Of a stretch of DNA of 7,475 bases, positions 1 through 5,417 are shown one piece after another (positions within the stretch are counted from its first letter, which is position 1; the number at the start of each line of letters is the position of its first letter). The stretch is from assembly GCA_937923355.1 (NCBI GenBank), contig CALAIO010000145.1:1-7475 (forward strand). Direction: 5' to 3'. The position numbers and the translations under genes were made by a program. Below the pieces are notes generated by a model. The model was not told the origin of the DNA. It was given only the letters and a program-made list of their open reading frames with translations, and searched no databases. Origin of the DNA: an uncultured Rhizobiaceae group bacterium. GTDB lineage: Bacteria > Pseudomonadota > Alphaproteobacteria > Rhizobiales > Rhizobiaceae.

Positions 1-590
1 TAATTTTCATTTGGCTTGCTTATGGCATATGGCGCTTCCTGGCAGTTAGCCTTGTAGTCGTATCTGTCTTTTTTGCCATTAATATGATTTTTTACCCGGT
101 GCTGTTTGAACATTTTTTATCTGCTTTACAGTTTGATCGCTATGATACGGAAATTTATGGCATCACCTTGTTCAGTCACATATCCAGCTTTGGTTTTAAC
201 AGTGCTATCTCAATAGTGCCGCAGCTTCTTTTAATCGGGACTTTATTTGGTCTGTTTGTTTTAAGATTACCGTCTTTGAGGCACGATCAGCAATTTTTAA
301 TATTGTTCATTTTGGCTGTTTTTATAAACCCAAAACACATCACTTATGATCTTATGGTGGCTGTGCCAGCACTCGTGATTTTATTGCTACAGGCCAATAC
401 GAAGACAATGATTGTAGGCGCAAGTATTTTGGTTGGCGTTTCCTTGCTTGATTTTAGTGGGGAGGGCAAACCATATTTTCAATGGTGGTATGGCTATATA
501 GGTACTTTTATTCTTGTTCTGATAAGTGGCAAATTTCAGTTTGATAGCTTTTGGCAACGCATTCTCGTACCCATACAAAAACCCCGTTGA
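1..590 (+). CDS. Polytopic membrane protein, C-terminal part (probable GT87/DUF2029-type glycosyltransferase), 5' truncated by the window
   Basis: The frame is open from base 3, with no stop before the window edge, so the methionine at base 84 is internal and the true start lies to the left. The visible 195 residues are strongly hydrophobic. Membrane segments lie near residues 8-34, 66-89, 97-130, 135-150 and 160-176. The region around residues 109-124 (NPKHITYDLMVAVPAL) resembles the proline/tyrosine-aspartate segment near the end of GT87/DUF2029 polyprenol-phosphate-dependent glycosyltransferases. Those enzymes move sugars from lipid-linked donors at the outer face of the inner membrane. 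The catalytic acidic residues of that family sit in the missing N-terminal part, so the assignment is an inference. It could instead be another multi-pass protein of the GT-C type. The last codons and stop lie inside the terminator hairpin of the convergent gene. Confidence 0.5.
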   Translation, partial: IFIWLAYGIWRFLAVSLVVVSVFFAINMIFYPVLFEHFLSALQFDRYDTEIYGITLFSHISSFGFNSAISIVPQLLLIGTLFGLFVLRLPSLRHDQQFLILFILAVFINPKHITYDLMVAVPALVILLLQANTKTMIVGASILVGVSLLDFSGEGKPYFQWWYGYIGTFILVLISGKFQFDSFWQRILVPIQKPR

Positions 591-605
591 AATTAATCAA
601 CGGGG
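577..605 (-). terminator. Rho-independent terminator of the EF-hand gene
   Basis: CCCCGTTGA (582-590) and TCAACGGGG (597-605) form a perfect 9-bp stem around a 6-base loop. Five A residues follow on the plus-strand left side (577-581), so the minus-strand RNA reads stem-loop then UUUUU. There is no T-run on the right side, so it acts mainly on minus-strand transcription from the EF-hand gene. The left arm contains the last sense codons and the TGA stop of the convergent membrane-protein gene. Confidence 0.9.
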
Positions 606-634
606 CTGTAATGAGGTTGCCTCAGAGTTTGAAT

Positions 635-856
635 TTATTGCGTTGCTGCAGCAAATTCATCGACATTTAATGCACCATCTGCATCTGTGTCAGCAGCTGC
701 AAATTGCTCTTCTGTCCATGTAAGGCCAGCTGCGCCTGCTTCAGCAAGCGTGATGCCGCCGCTTTGGTCTGCATCAATAGATTCAAATGATGCCTGCGCA
801 AAAGATGAACCTGCTGTGAAACCAGTGATTGCTAGTGCAAGAATAAGCTTTTTCAT
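635..856 (-). CDS. Small secreted EF-hand calcium-binding protein
   Basis: The product is 73 residues. Residues 1-20 form a Sec signal peptide: two lysines, a hydrophobic core and SFA before the probable cleavage site at A20/Q21. The mature protein of about 53 residues would be periplasmic or secreted. It contains two EF-hand loops. Loop 1 runs D28-E39 (DADQSGGITLAE) with D, D, S, T and E at coordinating positions 1, 3, 5, 9 and 12. Loop 2 runs D56-E67 (DTDADGALNVDE) with D, D, D, N and E at the same positions. Both keep the bidentate glutamate at position 12, so calcium binding is likely. The start is supported by TAGGAG (complement of 865-870), 8 bases before the ATG. A strong terminator follows the stop, so it is probably monocistronic. 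The ligand-binding role is inferred from the motif; the physiological function (calcium buffering or a signalling partner) is unknown. Confidence 0.9.
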   Translation of the reverse strand: MKKLILALAITGFTAGSSFAQASFESIDADQSGGITLAEAGAAGLTWTEEQFAAADTDADGALNVDEFAAATQ

Positions 857-924
857 AATCTTTACTCCTAAGTTTATGTTGCCGCATTTGCAGAATTGCG
901 TTTGTCGGCTGAGGTAAAGATGGC

Positions 925-983
925 GTTTGATTGCGGCGTGTTTTGGTTTGATTTTGGGTGATTTTCCGGCCGTGAAATCAAAC
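925..983. repeat. Three copies of the octamer GTTTGATT in the divergent intergenic region
   Basis: GTTTGATT occurs at 925-932 and 946-953 in direct orientation, 21 bases apart (about two helical turns), and inverted as AATCAAAC at 976-983. All lie in the 269-base gap between the EF-hand gene and the L,D-transpeptidase gene, upstream of both. Such phased copies can be a regulator's binding sites, but the region is T-rich and the motif short, so chance is a real possibility. I found no convincing -35/-10 pair for either gene in this gap and no other gene in it. Confidence 0.3.
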
Positions 984-1125
984 GATATTTCATCACGTAA
1001 TATAACAAACTGATAAAAATCAAAGTTGAACTCTCATCACAATATTGAAAGAATTGGGCTTTCACATTCCATTCAGTCTGTATTTGCGATAAGTTCTTGA
1101 TAGATAAACCAAACTGGATTTTTAA

Positions 1126-2469
1126 ATGCTCATGCCACGTCTTTCTCGTCGTTCTTTTGTTGTAAATTCTCTTGCTTTTGGATTTGTTGCGAGCAGCGTG
1201 CCTGCCCATGCTGCTAACGTTGCTTCGGTCTTAAGAGGCGATGCAATTAAGTGGAATGGCACTGTCATAGACCTTGATCCGCTGAAAAGTTATTATCGCG
1301 GCAAGCTTGGAAAAGGCATTTGGACTGCCAAGAAAGGTCTTAGCAAGCGTGGAGTTGAGCTGGTACGTACTTTGCAGAATGCAGGTAGTGATGGTCTTGA
1401 ACCACGTGATTATTTATCAGCCTTGCCAAAGAATATCCAAAGCCTGACAGGTAAAGATTTGGCGGGCGCTGAACTTTATCTTAGTCAATCGTTTTGGAAG
1501 TTTGGTCGTGATTTGTCTGCAGGGCGTACCACGCCTGCAGTTTCTGAACCTGACATTATTATCTCGCGTAAGAAAACGGATGTGAAAGGCTGGCTTAATT
1601 TGGCTAACAAACGCGGGCCTGAAAAAGTGATTTCAGCGCTGCGGCCGCCGCATCCGCAATATTTTGCACTTCGCAAGGCGCTTGCCAAAACTAAAGGGGC
1701 AAAGGCACGCCAGATTATCGTCAATATGGAACGCTGGCGCTGGTTGCCGCGTGGGCTTGGCAAAAAGCATGTGATGGTCAATCAGGCAGCGTTTGAAGTG
1801 CGCACCGTAAGCAGTGGGAAAACAATTGATAAACGCCGTGTTGTAGTAGGAAAGCCATATCACAAGACGCCGATGTTTTCTCATACTATTCAATATGCCG
1901 ATTTTAATCCAACCTGGACAGTGCCGCGCTCTATAGCAGGTAATGAGATTTTACCTAAATTGCGCAAAGACCCAAGCTATTTGGAACGTAATAACTATAA
2001 GGTGCATACAAGCTGGAAAGCCGATGCGCCTGTCATGAACCCGCATTCGGTTGACTGGAGTGCAGTTAATGGCAAGAAATTTCCTTACAAGATTGTTCAG
2101 CAGCCTGGTGACAATAATGCGCTGGGTCAGGTCAAAATCATGTTCCCGAACAAGTTCAATGTTTATCTGCATGACACACAATCCAAGAGCCTGTTTTCCA
2201 AAAGTGCGCGCGCTTTTTCCCATGGCTGTATCCGTGTTGAAAAACCGCTTGAGTTTACCGAAAAGCTCTTTGGTTCACGTGCGTTAAACCAATCAAAGAT
2301 GAAGAAAATATTGGCTAATCCTGCGACACAACGTGTGCACCTTAAAAAGCCAGTGCCTGTTCATCTCGCCTATTTCACTACATGGGTAGAGGGTGGCAAG
2401 GTTAGTTTTTACAAGGATGTGTATGGCCGCGATAAACTGGTGAGCAATCTGCTTTTTGGCAGGGCATAA
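1126..2469 (+). CDS. Tat-exported L,D-transpeptidase, YcbB-like (YkuD catalytic domain)
   Basis: The product is 447 residues. It starts with a twin-arginine signal: SRRSFVV at residues 7-13, a hydrophobic stretch, then AHA with likely cleavage after A29. It is therefore exported folded to the periplasm. Residues about 45-195 resemble the N-terminal scaffold region of the YcbB family. Residues about 196-300 carry that family's hallmark: VNMERWRWLPRGL, VGKPYHKTPMFS, FNPTWTVPRSIA, EILPKLRKDPSYL. The YkuD active site is complete: H349 in VYLHDT, then S365-H-G-C368-I-R370, with C368 the nucleophile. The family forms 3-3 crosslinks between meso-diaminopimelate residues of peptidoglycan stems, or attaches other molecules to them. 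No separate peptidoglycan-binding repeat is evident, and the protein is shorter than E. coli YcbB (615 residues). The ATG at 1126 is preferred because TGGA (1115-1118) lies 7 bases upstream; the ATG at 1132 would also keep the Tat motif. The next gene follows in the same direction after about 75 bases. Confidence 0.93.
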   Translation: MLMPRLSRRSFVVNSLAFGFVASSVPAHAANVASVLRGDAIKWNGTVIDLDPLKSYYRGKLGKGIWTAKKGLSKRGVELVRTLQNAGSDGLEPRDYLSALPKNIQSLTGKDLAGAELYLSQSFWKFGRDLSAGRTTPAVSEPDIIISRKKTDVKGWLNLANKRGPEKVISALRPPHPQYFALRKALAKTKGAKARQIIVNMERWRWLPRGLGKKHVMVNQAAFEVRTVSSGKTIDKRRVVVGKPYHKTPMFSHTIQYADFNPTWTVPRSIAGNEILPKLRKDPSYLERNNYKVHTSWKADAPVMNPHSVDWSAVNGKKFPYKIVQQPGDNNALGQVKIMFPNKFNVYLHDTQSKSLFSKSARAFSHGCIRVEKPLEFTEKLFGSRALNQSKMKKILANPATQRVHLKKPVPVHLAYFTTWVEGGKVSFYKDVYGRDKLVSNLLFGRA

Positions 2470-2515
2470 GTTTAACGCCACTTGCATTTTTGACGTAATT
2501 CCCCAACTATTATGG

Positions 2516-2530
2516 TTAATCAAGGATTAA
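2516..2530 (+). repeat. Perfect 6-bp inverted repeat over the Shine-Dalgarno-like AAGGA upstream of the tail-anchored protein gene
   Basis: TTAATC (2516-2521) and GATTAA (2525-2530) are separated by AAG. The spacer and the second arm contain AAGGA (2522-2526), the best Shine-Dalgarno candidate in this 76-base gap. The dyad could be a regulator site, or a weak hairpin limiting ribosome access. It is AT-rich with a 3-base loop, so RNA stability would be low. Confidence 0.3.
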
Positions 2531-2545
2531 TCGTGAGTTTTGGTT

Positions 2546-3253
2546 ATGATCAAAAAAGAGATGGAAGCAGGCGAGATTGAACGCAGGGTGCATGATCTTG
2601 CTAATGCGATGAACAAAATCCGCACTGCGCAGGCTGATCGCGACGATGTCGTTGTAGAGATGAAGCACACTAAGGTCAGTCGTCTTGAGCTTCTTCGTGA
2701 TGATTTGCAACCGGTTCTGGAAGATATTCCTTATGACAATGAGATGTTCGATTTTGCTCTCGTTAAGGGTGATGCCCCGCGGCTTTGGATCGACATGACA
2801 TCTTTTGTGCGCATGGGTGCTGACGGGCGCGAATATGAGTTCGTCAAAGATACGCGTATGGGACGTGTTATTCTTGGACGCGGCAGCAGTCGTAAAAAAA
2901 TGGGTGAACATATCACTGATTATGTTGCAGAACGTATTCTTGAACGGGAGCGCATGATTGAAGGCGACTGGCTTTCGCTTACACACATGATGGACGCGCG
3001 CAATGCGGACCGTGAAAGCGATAATCATATGAAGCAAGCTGATCCTGAACTTGAGAAAGATACAGGTTCAATGCCAACTTCATCAGAACCGACGGTAGAA
3101 CCACATACCATGCAAAGCGTCGTTAACCGGCCACAGCATTCAACGCTTTCATTGTTTGTATGGTTTTTAACCGGACTTGTTGCTGGTGCGGGCATTTTGT
3201 TTATTTTGGCCTGGTTTGGTTTGATGGAACAAATTGTGCAGTGGGTGCAGTAA
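2546..3253 (+). CDS. Conserved tail-anchored protein of unknown function
   Basis: From ATG 2546 the product has 235 residues. Residues about 6-55 are charged and helical (GEIERRVHDLANAMNKIR, then DRDDVVVEMKH), perhaps a coiled coil. Residues about 65-145 form a compact-looking domain with RLWIDMTSFVRMG and a YEFVKDTRMGRVIL segment, ending in a helix rich in E and R (DYVAERILERERMIEGDW). Residues about 155-198 are a polar, low-complexity linker. One transmembrane helix lies at about 201-224, followed by a short tail, so the bulk should be cytoplasmic and anchored at the C-terminus. I recall similar proteins of unknown function in Hyphomicrobiales but cannot name a family. The start is uncertain: TTG 2540 is in frame, a stop at 2534 blocks further extension, and the ribosome site is weak (GAG 2535-2537, 8 bases before the ATG). 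It follows the L,D-transpeptidase gene, so an envelope-related role is possible but unproven. Confidence 0.8.
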   Translation: MIKKEMEAGEIERRVHDLANAMNKIRTAQADRDDVVVEMKHTKVSRLELLRDDLQPVLEDIPYDNEMFDFALVKGDAPRLWIDMTSFVRMGADGREYEFVKDTRMGRVILGRGSSRKKMGEHITDYVAERILERERMIEGDWLSLTHMMDARNADRESDNHMKQADPELEKDTGSMPTSSEPTVEPHTMQSVVNRPQHSTLSLFVWFLTGLVAGAGILFILAWFGLMEQIVQWVQ

Positions 3254-3266
3254 CGGAAACAAACGC

Positions 3267-4154
3267 CTAAAGGGTTTGACTTGATATCAGACCCACGCCA
3301 TCCGTTTCATTCGTAAACCCATATTCTTCAAACAGTGTCGACCAGCCCGACTTGGTTTTTTCTATTGAGAAAAGATTATAGCGACCTGCTGGTTTGTGCC
3401 CGCCTGGTGCATTGCCTGCTGCTGGTACACAGATGACAGGTACTTTCCCAGTAGGTCCCATAATATTGGTTTTCGTATCAAGATGAGTATGACCGTGCAG
3501 GATTAATTCTGCACCATGTTTTAAAACGACTTCCCTAAAACGTGCCTGCCCAATAAGACGCTTGTACCATGGCGTAGCATTTGAAAATGGAGGATGGTGG
3601 ATTAAAATGACACGGTACATGTCTTTTGTTTGATCCAGAATTTTTTCAAGACGCTTTGCTTGTGCTTTTCTAAAGTAGCCAGTTGCAAAAAAAGGTAGGG
3701 TTGCTTCTGCTGAATTGCAGGCAATGATGGCCACATCGCCACGCTTGCGCAGGATGGGATAATCCTTGGCGCTGGAAATAAGCTTGTCATCGCCAGAGAT
3801 ATAGGGTGTCCATTTATCGATTGAGCGCTGCAAGGCAGAAGGCACGTAAGCATCATGATTTCCGCAATTGGCCGTGACGTTTTCCGGTTCGCCCAAAAGC
3901 TTTAAAAAGCTGCTCGCCATGTCGTATTCATCTGGCAGAGACAGGTTCATCAAGTCTCCTGTTACTGCAATATGATCAATTGGCTTGTTTTGAATATCTC
4001 CTATAAGTCCGCCCAGATAATCACCAGCCAGAACGCTTTTGCGGTTTAATTTCCAGTTTAAATATCCGGTAATGCGCTTGCCAGCCAATTGATGAAATTT
4101 GACTGGCGGCAAAGGGCCCAAATGGACATCGGATATATGGGCAAGGCGAAACAT
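3267..4154 (-). CDS. Calcineurin-like metallophosphoesterase (class III cyclic-nucleotide phosphodiesterase-like)
   Basis: The product is 295 residues and carries the full metal-binding signature of the family. D9 and H11 lie in ISDVHLG, D67 in VTGDLMN, N99, H100 and D101 in CGNHDAY, H186/H187 in LIHHPPF, and H222 and H224 in ILHGHTH. These residues hold two divalent metals that activate water for phosphoester hydrolysis. The layout is CpdA-like, but the substrate (cyclic nucleotide, phospholipid headgroup or other phosphodiester) cannot be read from the sequence. One oddity is a cysteine (C97) before GNHD where most members have proline. No signal peptide is visible, so it is probably cytoplasmic. 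The start must be at or very near this ATG because ISDVH begins at residue 7. No Shine-Dalgarno sequence precedes it. The gene is divergent from the Nudix gene (72 bases apart) and ends 13 bases from the tail-anchored protein gene. Confidence 0.93.
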   Translation of the reverse strand: MFRLAHISDVHLGPLPPVKFHQLAGKRITGYLNWKLNRKSVLAGDYLGGLIGDIQNKPIDHIAVTGDLMNLSLPDEYDMASSFLKLLGEPENVTANCGNHDAYVPSALQRSIDKWTPYISGDDKLISSAKDYPILRKRGDVAIIACNSAEATLPFFATGYFRKAQAKRLEKILDQTKDMYRVILIHHPPFSNATPWYKRLIGQARFREVVLKHGAELILHGHTHLDTKTNIMGPTGKVPVICVPAAGNAPGGHKPAGRYNLFSIEKTKSGWSTLFEEYGFTNETDGVGLISSQTL

Positions 4155-4226
4155 ACAAAGTGCATACTATTGCCAGTGGATTTGGACAAGGTTGTATTTT
4201 TTAACATCGATGGATAAAGCTTATTC

Positions 4227-4688
4227 ATGGCCGATAATAAATTTCTGCGAAAGCTCTTCCATCTCTATTTTTTAATCAGGCGTCCGATGACATTGGGTGT
4301 ACGCGTTTTGGTTGAAAATGAAAAAGGCGAGGTGCTTTTGGTCAAGCATACTTATGTTGAAGGCTGGTATCTGCCAGGCGGTGGTGTCGAAACAAATGAC
4401 ACTATGGCGCAGACAGCCATAAAGGAACTTCGCGAAGAAGTTGGTTTTGAAGTGACAGGCGAGCCGCGATTGCTTGGAATATATAAAAACAATTCAGCTT
4501 CCAAGCGCGATCACGTTGCGCTTTACAAGGTCGGTCAATGGTGTGAAGCGGAGACCTTTAAGCCAAACCGTGAAATTGCGGAAATAGGATTTTTTGCGCT
4601 TGATGCCTTGCCAGATGATATCACTAAAGGAAATTTGCGGCGTATTAGGGAAGTTTATTTTGATGCGCCAGTTTCGCAATACTGGTAA
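4227..4688 (+). CDS. Nudix hydrolase
   Basis: The product is 153 residues with a Nudix fold. The Nudix box spans G52-F74: G52, then D58 where the consensus has E, then K66-E67-L68 where it has R-E-U, then E70-E71, G73 and F74. The two metal-binding glutamates E70 and E71 and the general scaffold are intact, so activity on a nucleoside diphosphate linked to another group is expected. The two changes are conservative. Residues 5-24 (FLRKLFHLYFLIRRPMTLGV) form an amphipathic or hydrophobic lead-in that I recall in related Hyphomicrobiales proteins. REIAEIGFFALDALPD (residues 115-130) is the usual C-terminal strand-helix segment. The substrate is unknown; a role in cleaning up damaged nucleotides or coenzyme derivatives is inferred. 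Only a weak GGA (4213-4215) lies upstream of the ATG. An out-of-frame ATG at 4210 was rejected. Confidence 0.92.
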   Translation: MADNKFLRKLFHLYFLIRRPMTLGVRVLVENEKGEVLLVKHTYVEGWYLPGGGVETNDTMAQTAIKELREEVGFEVTGEPRLLGIYKNNSASKRDHVALYKVGQWCEAETFKPNREIAEIGFFALDALPDDITKGNLRRIREVYFDAPVSQYW

Positions 4689-4780
4689 TTGCAAAGTTCA
4701 AATTAACCAGCAGAACGATTTGGGATAGACGAAGACGGCTTCGCATGATATCTGATTTTCAAATAAATACCGAGGACACG

Positions 4781-4849
4781 ATGTTCACAAACAAGACCTT
4801 ACGACGACGAACCACCTTGCGCATCAAGCGCAGCATTTCGCTCGTCTAA
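4781..4849 (+). CDS. Candidate 22-residue arginine-rich leader peptide
   Basis: An ATG at 4781 opens a 22-codon ORF ending in TAA at 4847-4849. GAGGA (4772-4776) lies 4 bases before the ATG, a better ribosome site than the downstream GNAT gene has. The peptide is very basic: the core LRRRTTLRIKR at residues 7-17 includes three consecutive CGA codons (R8-R10), and two further arginines are encoded by CGC. There is no signal peptide or membrane segment. The position, 59 bases before the GNAT start, fits a cis-acting leader peptide in which ribosome stalling sets RNA folding. The run of arginines may make translation sensitive to charged arginyl-tRNA or to a bound amino acid or polyamine. No expression evidence is available, and a chance ORF of this length is possible. 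The combination of ribosome site, composition and pairing raises it above that. Confidence 0.45.
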   Translation: MFTNKTLRRRTTLRIKRSISLV

Positions 4850-4866
4850 TTCACGTCTTGGTTTTT
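4792..4866 (+). terminator. Possible attenuator terminator at the end of the leader
   Basis: CAAGAC (4792-4797) can pair with GTCTTG (4855-4860), with GACGA (4803-4807) on TCGTC (4842-4846) and the TGCGC/GCGCA hairpin nested inside. The right arm is followed by G and then TTTTT (4862-4866), as in an intrinsic terminator. The stem is interrupted and long, so it is weaker than a classic terminator. The right arm also belongs to the competing CGTCT pairing with 4727-4731, which would give a terminator/antiterminator choice. Confidence 0.3.
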
Positions 4867-4908
4867 CAGGCAGGGATTAGAAAAATCCTCTTTTAAAAAG
4901 TCTGAACC

Positions 4909-5415
4909 ATGAATTCTCTTACCGATATTATAAAACCTGAATCCCCTGATGATTACGATGCTGTTGAAAAGCTTGCAGAACAAGCTTTTGGACCGGGTCG
5001 CTTTACTCGTTCGGCGTTTAGATTGCGCGAAGGCGTAATGAGTGAGCCGGATTTGTCTTTTACCTTGCATCGAAGCGGCAATTTGGTTGGCTCTGTTAAA
5101 CTGACTAAAATCCTGATTGGCAAGGATGAAGCCTTGCTTTTGGGCCCTTTGGTAGTGGCTCCTGAATGTAAAAGTGAGGGAGCAGGAGCTGCACTCATGC
5201 GCGAGGCAGTCAGTGCTGCAACGAAAGCAGGACACGAAGCGATTTTGCTGGTTGGGGATTTTGACTACTATAAGAAATTCGGTTTTGAGCAAGTTGCCAA
5301 TGGACAGATCAAAATGCCAGGACCTGCGGATCCAGCCAGAATTCTTCTGTGTCCTTTAGTGGAGGGCGCGCAAGCCAAGTTTCAAGGATTGGCTGCGCAA
5401 TATCAAAAGCGCTAG
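4909..5415 (+). CDS. GNAT family N-acetyltransferase
   Basis: The product is 168 residues with a single GNAT domain that transfers an acetyl group from acetyl-CoA to an amine. The acetyl-CoA pyrophosphate loop is at K88-G93 (KSEGAG), matching R/Q-x-x-G-x-G/A with K in place of R/Q. It follows the strand LLLGPLVVAPE (residues 77-87), which resembles the family's LGPLAV strand. LVGDFDYYKKFGF (residues 114-126) is the typical motif B end, with tyrosines near the catalytic position. The N-terminal AFGPGRFTRSAFRLREG segment is shared with GNAT proteins I recall from Hyphomicrobiales. The substrate is unknown; an amino acid, polyamine or other small amine are options. The ATG start lacks a clear Shine-Dalgarno sequence and is the first in-frame ATG. 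The upstream gap holds a candidate regulatory leader. The gene ends 2 bases from the convergent large membrane gene. Confidence 0.9.
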   Translation: MNSLTDIIKPESPDDYDAVEKLAEQAFGPGRFTRSAFRLREGVMSEPDLSFTLHRSGNLVGSVKLTKILIGKDEALLLGPLVVAPECKSEGAGAALMREAVSAATKAGHEAILLVGDFDYYKKFGFEQVANGQIKMPGPADPARILLCPLVEGAQAKFQGLAAQYQKR

Positions 5416-5417
5416 CT

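Larger units (their letters stand above)
4727..4866 (+). promoter_or_regulatory. Candidate structured leader RNA upstream of the GNAT gene
   Basis: This gap has several short complementary segments arranged around a small ORF. A local hairpin is CGAAG (4730-4734) with CTTCG (4739-4743) around ACGG. AGACG occurs twice (4727-4731 and 4733-4737), and its complement CGTCT occurs twice (4843-4847 and 4854-4858). Nested pairing of these would enclose the whole small ORF and would exclude the local hairpin. A hairpin inside the ORF is TGCGC (4818-4822) with GCGCA (4828-4832) around ATCAA. Local base composition is visibly more GC-rich than the flanks. I recall that alphaproteobacterial ornithine decarboxylase genes carry a structured leader (the speF motif), but I cannot show that this is one. 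The pairings are short and untested for covariation. Confidence 0.4.

Noticed and set aside
920..961. 13-residue ORF (ATG 920 to TGA 959-961) with GAGG 5 bases upstream
   Set aside because: It is very short, lies 165 bases before the L,D-transpeptidase, and shows no supporting RNA structure or codon pattern, so chance is the simplest explanation.
1097..1125. TTGATA (1097-1102) and TTTAAA (1120-1125) as a promoter giving a leaderless L,D-transpeptidase mRNA
   Set aside because: The -10 match is poor and a plausible, though weak, ribosome site (TGGA) precedes ATG 1126, so a leaderless reading is not needed.
874..1209. 111-codon minus-strand open frame spanning the gap before the L,D-transpeptidase
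   Set aside because: It overlaps the Tat signal region on the other strand, has no domain-like pattern, and runs through the divergent promoter region; it looks like a chance frame.
2490..2513. TTGACG (2490-2495) and TATTAT (2508-2513) as a promoter for the tail-anchored protein gene
   Set aside because: The spacing is only 12 bases, too short for a sigma-70 type promoter.
4874..4894. GGATT/AATCC hairpin followed by CTTTT just before the GNAT start as a terminator
   Set aside because: The stem is only 5 bp and AT-rich, and the T-run is short; too weak to call alone.
4846..5292. 148-codon minus-strand frame opposite the GNAT gene
   Set aside because: It is the antisense shadow of a well-supported GNAT domain; its translation has no recognisable motif.
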